Below are positions 19,483 through 28,103 of a stretch of DNA of 64,000 bases, one piece after another (the first letter of the stretch is position 1; each line of letters opens with the position of its first letter). The notes below the pieces were generated by a model. That model did not search any database. It had not been told where the DNA came from and was given only the letters and a program-made list of their open reading frames with translations. Origin of the DNA: Alkaliphilus oremlandii OhILAs. Its GTDB lineage: Bacteria > Bacillota > Clostridia > Peptostreptococcales > Natronincolaceae. The stretch lies in contig NC_009922.1 of assembly GCF_000018325.1 (NCBI RefSeq), positions 124,001 through 188,000 of the forward strand, given 5' to 3'. A program made the translations under genes and the position numbers.

Positions 19483-19772
19483 ATGAAACACGAATGGAGA
19501 AAGCCTTTGAAAATGTAAGGAAGAAGAAGCCAAATCCCCTACTAGAAGAAGTGTTTTTTGATACCATTAGTGATGGACTATCAGTTCAAATGCTTCACAT
19601 TGGTTCCTACGACAATGAATCACAAAGTTTTGATCAAATGAAAAAATTCATAGAAGAAAATCATCTTGAAATAAAGGCGCTAGTACATAGAGAAATTTAT
19701 CTTTCCGATGCGAGAAAAGTAGAGCCTACAAAATTAAAAACGGCATTAAGATATAGGGTTAGAAAAAGATAA
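19483..19772 (+). pseudogene. Internally deleted GyrI-like domain gene
   Basis: An ATG with GAGGGAG upstream encodes MKHEWRKPLKM then a stop. From 19494 another frame runs AFENVRKKKPNPLLEEVF through LSVQMLHIGSYDNESQSF to HREIYLSDARKVEPTKLKT. Full-length GyrI-like small-molecule-binding proteins (about 200 residues) begin MKxEWRK and end with this same segment, so the middle is lost and the two ends are out of frame. A 92-residue C-terminal fragment could still be translated but lacks half the fold. Confidence 0.65.
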
Positions 19773-19864
19773 CAGGGATTTATGATATAAGGATCATCTA
19801 GAGATATTTTAAAATAAGGATATTAAGTTTAAGATTGTAAGAAATATCTGGGGGAGAATTTTAT

Positions 19865-20395
19865 ATGGACAAATGTATTTTAATAAAACCAAACCTTTGT
19901 TATGAAAGTGATATTCAGGATTTCCGCAAAGAAATGTTAGATGTGAATAGTTCCATGGATGGAGCAGGACCACTGAAACGTATGGATAGTATAAAAGAGT
20001 GGTTGGAATTTAATCGGAGATGCGAAAATAAAGAAACTGTTCCTAAAAATTGGGTTACCTGTGAACAGTACATTTATGTACGTGAAGCAGATAATAAAAT
20101 CGTTGGTATGATTCAATTTCGCCACTACTTCAATGAATTTCTTGAAAAGTACGGTGGTCATATTGGATATTCTGTTCGTCCTGATGAAAGAAGAAAAGGC
20201 TATGCTACAATGATGCTCGCAGAATGTCTTGGTATTTGTAAAGCCTATGGACTTAAAAAGGTTTTGATAACGTGCATTAAAGGGAATGAAGGTAGTAAGC
20301 GTACTGTTTTAGCAAATGGTGGCGTGTATGAAGGTACAATCTATTGTGAGCCTGATGACGTATATCTAGAAAGATATTGGATTGCTTTAGATTAA
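19865..20395 (+). CDS. GNAT family acetyltransferase
   Basis: A 176-residue paralogue of the gene at 18874. Shared features are MDGAGPLKRM near residue 30, KIVGMIQFRHYFNEFLEKYG, and GGHIGYSVRPDERRKGYATM with the loop ERRKGYAT. Motif B is KVLITCIKGNEGSKRTV and the end is LERYWIALD. It starts at ATG after GGGGGAG. The pair flanks the GyrI-like pseudogene, consistent with a duplication. Confidence 0.9.
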   Translation: MDKCILIKPNLCYESDIQDFRKEMLDVNSSMDGAGPLKRMDSIKEWLEFNRRCENKETVPKNWVTCEQYIYVREADNKIVGMIQFRHYFNEFLEKYGGHIGYSVRPDERRKGYATMMLAECLGICKAYGLKKVLITCIKGNEGSKRTVLANGGVYEGTIYCEPDDVYLERYWIALD

Positions 20396-20575
20396 TATAG
20401 AAATCAAATCATCGAGTATACGGTAAAGAATCTCTCTTAGATGCCACACAGTACTTATAGAAATTTATATTGGCAGAGGATACAAAATATCTACCTAAGG
20501 ATATGCTATTTCTATAATAAGCTTTGGTAAAAAAAGATACAAAAACTAACGAGGAATGTGAGGGGAACTGAGAAT

Positions 20576-21385
20576 ATGGAAGATCTCTACAAGAATATAG
20601 AAATGTTTTTTGAAAAGCTCCCTATTTCAAGAAATAACATGGCACTAAAGAAGGCTTTTATAGAAGAAATAGATGCGGAATATGAAGAGCTAAAAAAAGA
20701 AAATACGGAAGAAGAAAGTATTCGAATACTAAAGAACGAACATCAATTTATTTATGAAGTCAATAAAATGGACGGGACACCGGGTCTATATTTATATAGC
20801 AAAGGATTGACAATATCCGATGTAGGTTTAGTATTTGACCCCAGCGAAAATGAAGAAAGATTTGAAAGAGCCTATCAGCTATTAAAAGAGCTTTGTGATA
20901 TAGATCTTTGTTACCAGAGGGAAAAAGAAGATTTTAAGTTCGACCCCTCTGAAAGATTGATCATCTTCGCATTGGATCGAGACAGAAACTATTTTGGATT
21001 TATTGGAGACAGCGGTAATTTAGGTGAGTCCAATATTCCTATTGCATATATTCGTAAGGAAGGAATCTATGGTAAAGTAGCCAATAACTTAAAAGAGTTG
21101 CTGGAACTAGCGTTGTTCTATCCTTATTGGTATGAGTTTATTCAGCTTAGAAGTAGCGATAAGGAATATTCCTTAGAAATGTTAGAAAGGCAATGGATTC
21201 AGGAGACCCCGGATTTCTATGAAAAACAGAAGGAACTTGCAAATGCTTTGGGCATAAATAAAAACGATCATTCTCTAGATATCTTAATTGAGAACTTAAG
21301 GCAAAAACCTAGTTTTATAGTTTCTGATCTTGCCGACGATTTCCATCAATTTAAGTATATTCTAGGAGCATTCGAAGAGGAGTGA
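20576..21385 (+). CDS. SMI1/KNR4 (SUKH)-like protein, unknown
   Basis: A 269-residue soluble acidic protein. The middle part, LIIFALDRDRNYFGFIGDSG with IAYIRKEGIYGKVANNLKEL and LALFYPYW, has the order of a SUKH-fold protein (strand with G-D-G-like turn, then a long helix ending in a YYPYW-like motif). SUKH proteins are often toxin-immunity proteins but also housekeeping ones. I choose ATG 20576 over a GTG 18 bases earlier because GAGGGGA is upstream of it. It is followed 4 bp later by a zinc-ribbon gene, probably the same operon. The family call is tentative. Confidence 0.5.
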   Translation: MEDLYKNIEMFFEKLPISRNNMALKKAFIEEIDAEYEELKKENTEEESIRILKNEHQFIYEVNKMDGTPGLYLYSKGLTISDVGLVFDPSENEERFERAYQLLKELCDIDLCYQREKEDFKFDPSERLIIFALDRDRNYFGFIGDSGNLGESNIPIAYIRKEGIYGKVANNLKELLELALFYPYWYEFIQLRSSDKEYSLEMLERQWIQETPDFYEKQKELANALGINKNDHSLDILIENLRQKPSFIVSDLADDFHQFKYILGAFEEE

Positions 21386-21389
21386 AAAT

Positions 21390-21614
21390 ATGAAATGTCC
21401 ATGCTGTAATGAAGAAATGGAACTGGGTTATTTGCAGACAGGAACAATAATCACTTGGACAAAGAAGATACATAGGATTTCTTTACTTCCAAGAAAGGGA
21501 GAAGTCATGTTAGAAAATAATGTATTTAAAGGGGTTAACTTTCCAGCGTATATCTGTAAATCATGTAAAAAGGTATTACTGGATTATTCCGATAAAAACT
21601 ATGAAGAAGGCTAG
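21390..21614 (+). CDS. Small zinc-ribbon protein (DUF6487/PF20097-like)
   Basis: A 74-residue protein with an N-terminal MKCPCCNEEMELGYLQ knuckle (CPCC) and a C-terminal CKSCKKVLLDYS knuckle, which together make a four-Cys zinc site. Between them lie the strands IITWTKKIH and VMLENNVF, as in the PF20097 family. The function of the family is unknown. The start is 4 bp after the upstream gene. Confidence 0.75.
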   Translation: MKCPCCNEEMELGYLQTGTIITWTKKIHRISLLPRKGEVMLENNVFKGVNFPAYICKSCKKVLLDYSDKNYEEG

Positions 21615-21637
21615 CGTAAGAATATGGAGGGATATTT

Positions 21638-22162
21638 ATCAAAACAATTCATGAGCAATCCAACCTTATAATTTTAAGAAATACGACGGAAGATGATTTG
21701 GATTTTGTTGTTCAGACGGAAAGAGATCTGGAGAATGCCAAATATGTTCTTCAATGGACGAAAGAACAGCATAGGGGCGCTATGGAAGATGAAGATATGT
21801 TGCATCTAGTCATTGAAGACAGTCAGACTCATAATTTAGTAGGGTACGCAATCATTGCTGGACTAAAAAACTATGATAGAAATATAGAGCTGAAAAGAAT
21901 TGCAATATCTGAAAAAAACAAGGGGTATGGGCGAGAGGCGATAAAACAAATCAGAAAAATTTCCTTTGAAGATTTGAATGGTCATCGGCTTTGGTTAGAT
22001 GCAATTTGCAAAAATCACAAGGCTCATAGATTGTATGAGTCAGAGGGCTTTGTTCAAGAAGGCGTACTAAGAGAGTGTATGTTCATCAACGGACAATACG
22101 AATCCATCGTTGTTATGTCCATCTTAGAGGAAGAGTATAGAAGCAATTTTAAAAATAGATAG
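21638..22162 (+). CDS. GNAT acetyltransferase with non-standard start
   Basis: A GNAT protein whose acetyl-CoA loop is EKNKGYGREAIKQIRKISFE (about residues 92-111) and whose end carries KNHKAHRLYESEGFVQEG. The first standard start, TTG at 21698, removes the opening strand that GNATs need. The same frame upstream encodes IKTIHEQSNLIILRNTTEDD, a normal GNAT beginning. GGAGG lies 7 bases before ATC 21638, so I place the start there. Either AUC is used or the ATG has mutated and the shorter protein is a relic. Confidence 0.6.
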   Translation: MKTIHEQSNLIILRNTTEDDLDFVVQTERDLENAKYVLQWTKEQHRGAMEDEDMLHLVIEDSQTHNLVGYAIIAGLKNYDRNIELKRIAISEKNKGYGREAIKQIRKISFEDLNGHRLWLDAICKNHKAHRLYESEGFVQEGVLRECMFINGQYESIVVMSILEEEYRSNFKNR

Positions 22163-22379
22163 TAACAAGATATACAAAAATAAAATAGTACGACCCAATC
22201 ATTGTCATTCAAGATTTGCTTTAGGGGAGCATTTGATTAATGTGGAAATCAATACCAGAAAAAATTTGTATTTTGAGTAAAGGGGAGAGGGAGAATGGAT
22301 CATCGAACGTATTCATAGTGAATGAAGTAGATGGATTTTAATACAGATACAGGCACGATATTATGAAAGGAGTCAAGAC

Positions 22380-23075
22380 ATGGAGGAATCTGTAAATATA
22401 CTAATTGTGGAAGATGATATGGATATCAATAACTTGCTCTCTAAAATGTTAAGCAAACGGGGGTATCATGTGAGACAAGCATATTCTGGCACGGAGGCGT
22501 TGATGTGTTTGGAGCATTACGAATTTCAGCTTGTTCTATTGGACTTAATGCTGCCTGGAATGGTCGGTGAGGAAATCATTTGTCAAATAAGAAAGCTGAA
22601 GAATATGCCGATTATTGTTATTTCCGCAAAATTAGCACAGGATACTAAAATAGAAGTCTTAAATCTGGGCGCCGACGATTTTATTGTAAAGCCATTCGAT
22701 GTGAACGAGGTCTTAGCACGGGTTGAGGCTCAGCTAAGGCGATATATGGTGTTTTCTAATCCGAGGGACAAGCAGAATATTTTAACCTATAAAGATTTAG
22801 TATTAAATCGGGATACCGTAGAAGTTACAATGAAAGGACTTCCTATTTCTGTTACGGCGAAGGAGTTTGCTATACTGGAGCTATTGATGGAGCACCCTAA
22901 AAAGGTATTTACAAAGGCCAACTTGTTTGAGCAAGTTTGGAACGATGAGTTTTTAGGTGACGATAACACGGTCAATGTTCATATTAGTAACCTCCGATCC
23001 AAGCTTGCAAAAGCTGATCCAGCTACAGAATATATCCACACAGTATGGGGAATTGGATTTAAAATGAATGAATAA
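22380..23075 (+). CDS. OmpR-family response regulator
   Basis: A 231-residue two-component regulator. The receiver domain has the acidic pair ED11-12, phospho-acceptor Asp55 in LVLLDLMLPG, Ser82 and Lys104 in FIVKPFD. The winged-helix domain (about residues 130-229) has VTAKEFAILELLMEHPKKVF and VNVHISNLRSKL, ending in the VWGIGFKM hairpin. It heads a group of regulator, ABC ATPase, permease and kinase, the layout of peptide-antibiotic sensing and detoxification modules. A repeat at 23077 is a candidate binding site. Confidence 0.93.
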   Translation: MEESVNILIVEDDMDINNLLSKMLSKRGYHVRQAYSGTEALMCLEHYEFQLVLLDLMLPGMVGEEIICQIRKLKNMPIIVISAKLAQDTKIEVLNLGADDFIVKPFDVNEVLARVEAQLRRYMVFSNPRDKQNILTYKDLVLNRDTVEVTMKGLPISVTAKEFAILELLMEHPKKVFTKANLFEQVWNDEFLGDDNTVNVHISNLRSKLAKADPATEYIHTVWGIGFKMNE

Positions 23076-23100
23076 ACTTAAGTCTTTCTTAAGTTTTTCT
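23074..23100 (+). promoter_or_regulatory. CTTAAG-N5-CTTAAG direct repeat; also terminator-like
   Basis: AAACTTAAG and CTTAAGTTT form a short stem followed by TTTCTT. The same bases are two CTTAAG half-sites 11 bp apart, the spacing used by OmpR-family dimers. The matching CTTAAA-N5-CTTAAG lies before the exporter operon at 41293. Confidence 0.5.
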
Positions 23101-23164
23101 TTATGTCAACTTGTAAATTATATCTTAATATATAGTCATACAAGAAGAAGGAGGTCCAGTTCAA

Positions 23165-24088
23165 ATGATAGAAACGGTACTTAGAACCAAGGATATCACC
23201 AAAAAATACAAGAATAATTTTGCTGTGAACAATGTGAGCATGGAAGTAAAGCAAGGGGACATTTATGGCCTTGTGGGAAAAAATGGAGCGGGTAAGACGA
23301 CTTTACTTAGAATGGTCAGCGGTCTTTCTGTGGCAACCAGTGGCGGATTAGAGTTGTTTGGCGAAGCATCCAGCGATGGATTAAATAAATCAAGAATGAG
23401 AACGGGATGTATCATTGAAACACCAAGCTTTTTTCCATACCTGTCTGCAAGCAAGAATCTGGAGTACTATAGGATACAAAAAGGTATTGTAGAGGAGGAG
23501 GTTATAGAAAGAACGCTGAAGATGGTGGGACTTGAAGGTACAGGGAATAAAAAATTTAAAAACTTTTCCCTTGGAATGAAGCAGCGGTTAGGTTTGGCCT
23601 TTGCTATCATGGGAAACCCAGAACTGCTCATTTTAGATGAGCCGATCAATGGATTAGATCCATCTGGAATCGTAGAGTTCAGAGAATTATTATTAAAGCT
23701 GAATCGAGAAAACAATATTACCATCATAGTATCCAGCCATATATTAAGTGAACTTTCACAGCTGGCAACAACCTATGGATTTATTCATAATGGACAACTG
23801 GTAGAGCAAATATCGGCGAAAGAATTAGAGGAAAAATGCAGGCATTATTTAGCAATCAAGGTGGACGATATAGGTAAGGCCACGGTCACAATTGAAAATA
23901 AACTTGGAACCAACAAGTACGAAGTCCTCAATGACAATCAAATACGGTTATATGATTATATTGATAGACCTGAGGTTGTAAACAAAACCCTTGTTATAAA
24001 CGATGTCATGGTTTCGTCAATCCATCAAACTGGCATGAATTTAGAAAACTATTTTATCGAGTTGATTGGAGGGAGCCACAATGCTTAA
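23165..24088 (+). CDS. ABC transporter ATP-binding protein, BcrA type
   Basis: A 307-residue ATPase of a peptide-antibiotic or lantibiotic-immunity type exporter. Walker A is GKNGAGKTT (about residue 38), the signature is FSLGMKQRLG (a variant LSGGQ typical of BcrA-like proteins), Walker B is LLILDEP and the H-loop is IVSSHILSE. An 80-residue C-terminal extension follows. It starts at ATG after GGAGG and overlaps the permease gene by 8 bp. Confidence 0.9.
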   Translation: MIETVLRTKDITKKYKNNFAVNNVSMEVKQGDIYGLVGKNGAGKTTLLRMVSGLSVATSGGLELFGEASSDGLNKSRMRTGCIIETPSFFPYLSASKNLEYYRIQKGIVEEEVIERTLKMVGLEGTGNKKFKNFSLGMKQRLGLAFAIMGNPELLILDEPINGLDPSGIVEFRELLLKLNRENNITIIVSSHILSELSQLATTYGFIHNGQLVEQISAKELEEKCRHYLAIKVDDIGKATVTIENKLGTNKYEVLNDNQIRLYDYIDRPEVVNKTLVINDVMVSSIHQTGMNLENYFIELIGGSHNA

Positions 24089-24833
24089 TTATATTAAAGC
24101 TGAACTGTATCGAAATTTTAACAGGGTATACTATTGGGCATTTATAACAATTACATCTGCTGTAGCATTGCTGTGTAATATACTGATTAAATCAACAGGA
24201 AATGTAACCAGTATGAGCTTGTCGGAGATAATGTATATAGGGATTCAAGCAATAAATCTGCCAATATTCTTGGTGTTAATGATGGTGGAGATCGTTACCA
24301 GTGAGGAGAATAAAAACCTTACGATTCGAAATGCTGTATCTTTTGGTATCCCTAGAAATAAGATGATTGCCTCAAAAGTGGTCACAACAACAATTCTATC
24401 GAGTATCGCAGCACTGATTATACTAACCGTATTTTTAGGGAGCGGTGCAATACTGCTTGGATTCGGTGCAGACTTCTCCTTAGAAATAGTAAAGGATTTC
24501 TCCCTTAGATTACTGGTGGCTGTGCCATTGTGGATTGGAGCAATATCTGTAGGTACTTTTCTAGGGATTGTATTTAAAAGTAGCACAGTATCTAGTTTTA
24601 TTTATTTTGGTGTATTTACTATGGCACGTAAAATTATTAATGTACTTGAAGTAATCGTATCAGACAAATTTAAGTATCTTCATAAGATATTGATTACTAC
24701 AAATTTATTTAACTTGCGTAATGATGTACTATCCAACGAAATAATTATTTCTGCTATTTTAGTAGGAGTGGGTTTTACTGCATTGTTTACGATTTTAAGT
24801 ATGGTATACTTTAATAAAATCGAAGTCAAGTAA
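24081..24833 (+). CDS. ABC-2 type permease
   Basis: A 250-residue membrane protein with about six helices, including VYYWAFITITSAVALLCNIL, LPIFLVLMMVEIV, a pair around residues 105-165 (TTILSSIAALIILTVFLGS), and a last helix IISAILVGVGFTALFTILS. It pairs with the preceding ATPase. ATG 24081 is preferred to an upstream TTG because GGAGGGAG lies just before it and it gives the usual 8-bp overlap. Confidence 0.88.
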   Translation: MLNYIKAELYRNFNRVYYWAFITITSAVALLCNILIKSTGNVTSMSLSEIMYIGIQAINLPIFLVLMMVEIVTSEENKNLTIRNAVSFGIPRNKMIASKVVTTTILSSIAALIILTVFLGSGAILLGFGADFSLEIVKDFSLRLLVAVPLWIGAISVGTFLGIVFKSSTVSSFIYFGVFTMARKIINVLEVIVSDKFKYLHKILITTNLFNLRNDVLSNEIIISAILVGVGFTALFTILSMVYFNKIEVK

Positions 24834-24841
24834 CAGAGAGG

Positions 24842-25789
24842 GTGGTATCTATACAATTATTATGTATGATGTTAATTATTCTATTGGGTATATTTATCAC
24901 CCTATATATCTTTTTGCAAAAAGAAATAAGAGGAATGGTAAAGCAATTAAAGAGAATTAATAAAAGTAATACAAATGCCAAGGTGACATTATCTTCCGCC
25001 AATAAAGATATCGTAGGCTTAGCACGAGAAATCAATGCAACATTAGAAGAAAAACAAAAATCAGAAATTGAGCATAAGAAAATTGACCTAGAATTAAGAC
25101 AGGCTATTGCGAACATGTCCCATGACTTAAGAACACCCCTTACATCCATCATTGGATATATACAGCTGATGGATGATCCGAATCTATCGGATGATGAAAA
25201 GACGGAATATAAAGATATCGTTAAGAGGAGAGCAGAGTCCTTACAGACCTTAATATCAAGTTTCTACGATTTATCGAGGCTGGAAGCGAGGGAATATAAC
25301 TTTGAACTCGGTCCAGTGTATCTAGATAAAATTCTGTACGATTTAATCGCTTCATTTTATAGAGATTTTCTAAATAAAAATATAGAGCCTGCCATTGATA
25401 TACTGGAAAAGGCAGCGCCAGTGATTGCCGATGAGAATGCGGTAAAAAGAATTTTCTTTAACTTAATACAGAACGCCCTAAAGTATGGCAATCAGAGAAT
25501 GGCTATTTCTTTAAAACAGAATGAAGCATATACCATTACAACTTTTACAAATGATACCTCAAATCTAAAAGAGGAAGATGCAGCCCGTATATTCGAACGA
25601 TTTTTCACAGCGGATTCAACGAGAAGTAATAAGAGTACAGGGCTTGGATTAGCCATTACGAAAGAGTTGGTGGAGCAGATGGGTCATACCATTGATGCGG
25701 AAATATCAGGGGATAAACTTAGCATTATAATAAAATGGCGGAGGACATCCATATCGACCAGGTTGGACTCAAGGAACTGCCTAAAATAG
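24842..25789 (+). CDS. Sensor histidine kinase
   Basis: About 315 residues with a single N-terminal membrane helix (MMLIILLGIFITLYIF), a short HAMP-like linker and a HisKA domain with His94 in ANMSHDLRTPLTS. The ATPase domain has IFFNLIQNALKYG, a diverged G1 region (FTNDTSNLKEEDA) and STGLGLAITKEL. Having almost no extracellular loop, it probably senses through the membrane or through the ABC permease. The start is unclear: GTG 24842 lies on top of the ribosome binding site, and the best-spaced codon after GAGGGTGG is an in-frame ATA at 24851. It belongs with the regulator at 22380. Confidence 0.88.
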   Translation: MVSIQLLCMMLIILLGIFITLYIFLQKEIRGMVKQLKRINKSNTNAKVTLSSANKDIVGLAREINATLEEKQKSEIEHKKIDLELRQAIANMSHDLRTPLTSIIGYIQLMDDPNLSDDEKTEYKDIVKRRAESLQTLISSFYDLSRLEAREYNFELGPVYLDKILYDLIASFYRDFLNKNIEPAIDILEKAAPVIADENAVKRIFFNLIQNALKYGNQRMAISLKQNEAYTITTFTNDTSNLKEEDAARIFERFFTADSTRSNKSTGLGLAITKELVEQMGHTIDAEISGDKLSIIIKWRRTSISTRLDSRNCLK

Positions 25790-25829
25790 ATTTAGGCGGA
25801 GGAGCCTGCAATTTTCTTTAAATTAACTG

Positions 25830-25858
25830 TTGACATTTAAAAATTTCAGGGATATAAT
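25830..25858 (+). promoter_or_regulatory. SigA promoter of met T-box operon
   Basis: TTGACA (25830-25835) and TATAAT (25853-25858) are both perfect consensus with 17 bp between them. Confidence 0.9.
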
Positions 25859-25867
25859 CTTATCTAA

Positions 25868-26165
25868 ATATAAGCAAAGACGTTGAAGAGAAGAGTAGGT
25901 ATGTAAATACCAATACAGAGAGCTCCTGTTGGTGAGATGGAGCAAGGGAAGGCATATTGAACATGGTCTTGGAGTTGGATTGCTGAAGGGAAACTTTAGG
26001 CAGTCACGTAATGCACACGTTACAGTGCCGGAGTATTTAAGGATGGAATTCCTGCGTACTCGATGAGGTATATGCCGCGAGGCTTATACGAACTTAGGGT
26101 GGTATCACGATGCGCTTACGCTTTCGTCCCTTTGCATTCATATGCAAAGTGGCGGAAGCTTTTTT
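25868..26165 (+). promoter_or_regulatory. T-box riboswitch, probably tRNA-Met
   Basis: This leader has the conserved T-box AGGGTGGTATCACG (26096-26109; 12 of 14 to the usual AGGGTGGTACCGCG), with TGGT to pair with the ACCA end of uncharged tRNA. A terminator follows: GCTTTCG with CGGAAGC, extended by CTTTGCAT with ATGCAAAG, then T6 (26120-26165). A candidate ATG specifier lies at 25963-25965 in GAACATGGTC on the 3' side of stem I. A methionine specifier fits the metNI genes downstream. Low charged tRNA should favour the antiterminator and switch the transporter on. Confidence 0.88.
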
Positions 26166-26209
26166 GATTGACTCAACAGGGCATAATTGATATAGGGGAG
26201 GGAGTACCA

Positions 26210-27253
26210 TTGATTGAAATTGTAAATGTGAGCAAAATATTTGACGATAGTAAAAACAAAGTTCATGCAGTGCAAGATGTATCTTTAAAGGTTGAAAAAG
26301 GACAAATCTATGGCATTATCGGATATTCTGGAGCTGGTAAAAGCACCTTAATTCGATGCATCAACCTTTTAGAGCGACCTACTACGGGAAAAGTTTTGTT
26401 TAAAGGAGAGGACATTACCCTGCTCTCTGAAAAAGAGCTGAGAGAAAAAAGAAAGAAAATCGGAATGATCTTTCAAAATTTTAACCTTTTTAACTCTAGG
26501 GACGTCTATCACAATATTGCATATCCATTAAAGGGAGCAAATCTTTCAAAAGAAGAAGAGCGAAAAAAGGTAAAAGCCTTATTGGAGCTTGTAGGACTTA
26601 GCGATAAGGAACATGCATATCCTTCTCAGCTCAGTGGTGGACAAAAGCAAAGGGTGGCAATCGCAAGAGCCTTAGCCAATGACCCAGAGGTGCTACTTTG
26701 TGACGAAGCCACCTCTGCATTGGACCCTAAAACAACGAAATCGATTTTAGAACTTTTAAAAGAGCTGAGAGAAAAACTCGGATTAACCATTATACTCATT
26801 ACTCATGAAATGGCAGTAATTAAAGACATTTGTGACAGAGTGAGCGTAATGGAAAACGGAAAGGTAGTAGAAGAGGGCGATATTGTAAAGATATTCAGCA
26901 GACCTGAAAACCAAACGACGAAGGGCTTCTTAGAAACTGCAACCAACACAAGCAAGATTTATGAACTACTCCAGCTCAAAGACAATATATTCAACATAAG
27001 GGATGAGGATGTATTAACGAAGGTGAACTATCTAGGAGAAGCAACGAAGGATGCGCTGATCTCCGAGGTGTCTCGAAAATTCAGCATCAACGCAAGTATT
27101 CTATATGGAAACCTAGAGGTTCTAGGAAAAACGCCTGTTGGAGAGCTCATTGTACTATTTAGTGGAAATAGGGAAGATATATTCAAGGGCATCGATTATT
27201 TTAGAGAAAAAGGATTAATAGTGGAGGTGATGGACCATGGTAGAAATTCTTAG
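26210..27253 (+). CDS. metN: Methionine ABC transporter ATP-binding protein MetN
   Basis: A 347-residue ATPase of the D/L-methionine uptake system. Walker A is GYSGAGKST, the signature is LSGGQKQRVAIARAL, Walker B is VLLCDEATSALDP and the H-loop is ILITHEM. The last 90 residues form the NIL regulatory domain (TKVNYLGEATKDALISEVSR), where methionine binds and inhibits transport. TTG 26210 is chosen since GGGGAGGGAG precedes it; an upstream TTG at 26168 would lie in the terminator tail. It overlaps metI by 17 bp. No substrate-binding metQ is present beside it. Confidence 0.92.
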   Translation: MIEIVNVSKIFDDSKNKVHAVQDVSLKVEKGQIYGIIGYSGAGKSTLIRCINLLERPTTGKVLFKGEDITLLSEKELREKRKKIGMIFQNFNLFNSRDVYHNIAYPLKGANLSKEEERKKVKALLELVGLSDKEHAYPSQLSGGQKQRVAIARALANDPEVLLCDEATSALDPKTTKSILELLKELREKLGLTIILITHEMAVIKDICDRVSVMENGKVVEEGDIVKIFSRPENQTTKGFLETATNTSKIYELLQLKDNIFNIRDEDVLTKVNYLGEATKDALISEVSRKFSINASILYGNLEVLGKTPVGELIVLFSGNREDIFKGIDYFREKGLIVEVMDHGRNS

Positions 27254-27917
27254 TAAATATATACCAAATGTTTTAAATTCTACAGATGAAATTTTAGTGG
27301 CAATCTATCAAACCCTGATTATGGTATCCATATCCGGTATCCTATCGCTGATATTTGGGGTTCTGCTGGGTGTGACCCTTGTAGTTACAAGGAAGAATGG
27401 CATACTAGAAAATACTGTAATCAATAATATCCTAGATAAGGTGATCAACGTATTTCGAAGTATCCCTTTTATCATTTTAATTGCAGCCATTATGCCTTTA
27501 ACAAGATGGATGGTGGGTACTGCCATTGGGATAAAAGGAGCAATCGTTCCATTGGTCATCGGAACTGTGCCATTCTTTTCTAGACAGATAGAGAGCGCCT
27601 TATTAGAGATCAATAAAGGAATTGTAGAGGCCGCACAGGCCATGGGGTCCGGTCCAATGGACATTATTTTTAGGGTATACCTAAAAGAAGGATTACCTGG
27701 AATCATCAGAGGTGTCACTATAACCTTTATCAGCTTAATCGGTTCTTCTGCTATAGCAGGAGCCGTTGGTGGCGGTGGAATTGGAGATTTAGCAATCCGT
27801 TATGGCTACCAAAGATTCCAAGCAGACATTACCTATATCAGTGTAATCCTATTATTAATACTGGTATCGATAATACAAGGTGTTGGCAATTTAATTATCA
27901 AAAAAGTAACCCATTAA
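27237..27917 (+). CDS. metI: Methionine ABC transporter permease MetI
   Basis: A 226-residue permease with about five membrane helices. The EAA-type loop that contacts MetN is IVEAAQAMGSGPMDIIFRVY (about residues 124-143), and the segment IGSSAIAGAVGGGGIGDLAI near residue 165 is typical of MetI. The ATG lies inside the metN end and follows GGAGGTGATGG. Transcription ends at the hairpin at 27926. Confidence 0.93.
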   Translation: MVEILSKYIPNVLNSTDEILVAIYQTLIMVSISGILSLIFGVLLGVTLVVTRKNGILENTVINNILDKVINVFRSIPFIILIAAIMPLTRWMVGTAIGIKGAIVPLVIGTVPFFSRQIESALLEINKGIVEAAQAMGSGPMDIIFRVYLKEGLPGIIRGVTITFISLIGSSAIAGAVGGGGIGDLAIRYGYQRFQADITYISVILLLILVSIIQGVGNLIIKKVTH

Positions 27918-27925
27918 AAGCGTTG

Positions 27926-27988
27926 AAATTCATCGAAGAAATTGTAGCAGGATCAATGACGAACTACAATCACTTCGGTGAATTTTTT
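27926..27988 (+). terminator. Terminator after metNI
   Basis: A long stem of AAATTCA-CGAAG and ATTGTAG pairs with CTACAAT and CTTCG-TGAATTT, ending in TTTTTT. Confidence 0.85.
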
Positions 27989-28038
27989 GTATCCTTTTAA
28001 ATTTAACATGAAATTTTATCCATTATTTGTGGATATGT

Positions 28039-28067
28039 TTGAATAAGTATATAGAATCGGCTATAAT
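28039..28067 (+). promoter_or_regulatory. SigA promoter of proABC
   Basis: TTGAAT (28039-28044), 17 bp, TATAAT (28062-28067), 37 bases before the proA start. Confidence 0.75.
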
Positions 28068-28103
28068 AGTAATAAAATTTAAATGAAGGAAAGGGTGGGG
28101 GCG

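Noticed and set aside
7995..22162. Chromosomal integron with gene cassettes
   Set aside because: Same-strand small genes fit, but there is no integrase. The intergenic hairpins differ from each other, and the best one (13784) has GTT...AAC polarity, opposite to the AAC...GTT of attC sites.
22163..22379. Possible gene remnant between the GNAT and the response regulator (frame with RPNHCHSRFALGEHLINVEI)
   Set aside because: A short open frame with no start, no recognised family and no supporting motif.
24066..24081. Upstream TTG starts for several genes (24066, 34297, 44734, 41275)
   Set aside because: In each case the TTG lies within or just upstream of the Shine-Dalgarno of a better-spaced downstream start codon.
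25868..26165. SAM-I riboswitch before the methionine transporter
   Set aside because: The leader carries the T-box AGGGTGG motif and a T-box-type antiterminator/terminator, and no SAM-I core was seen.
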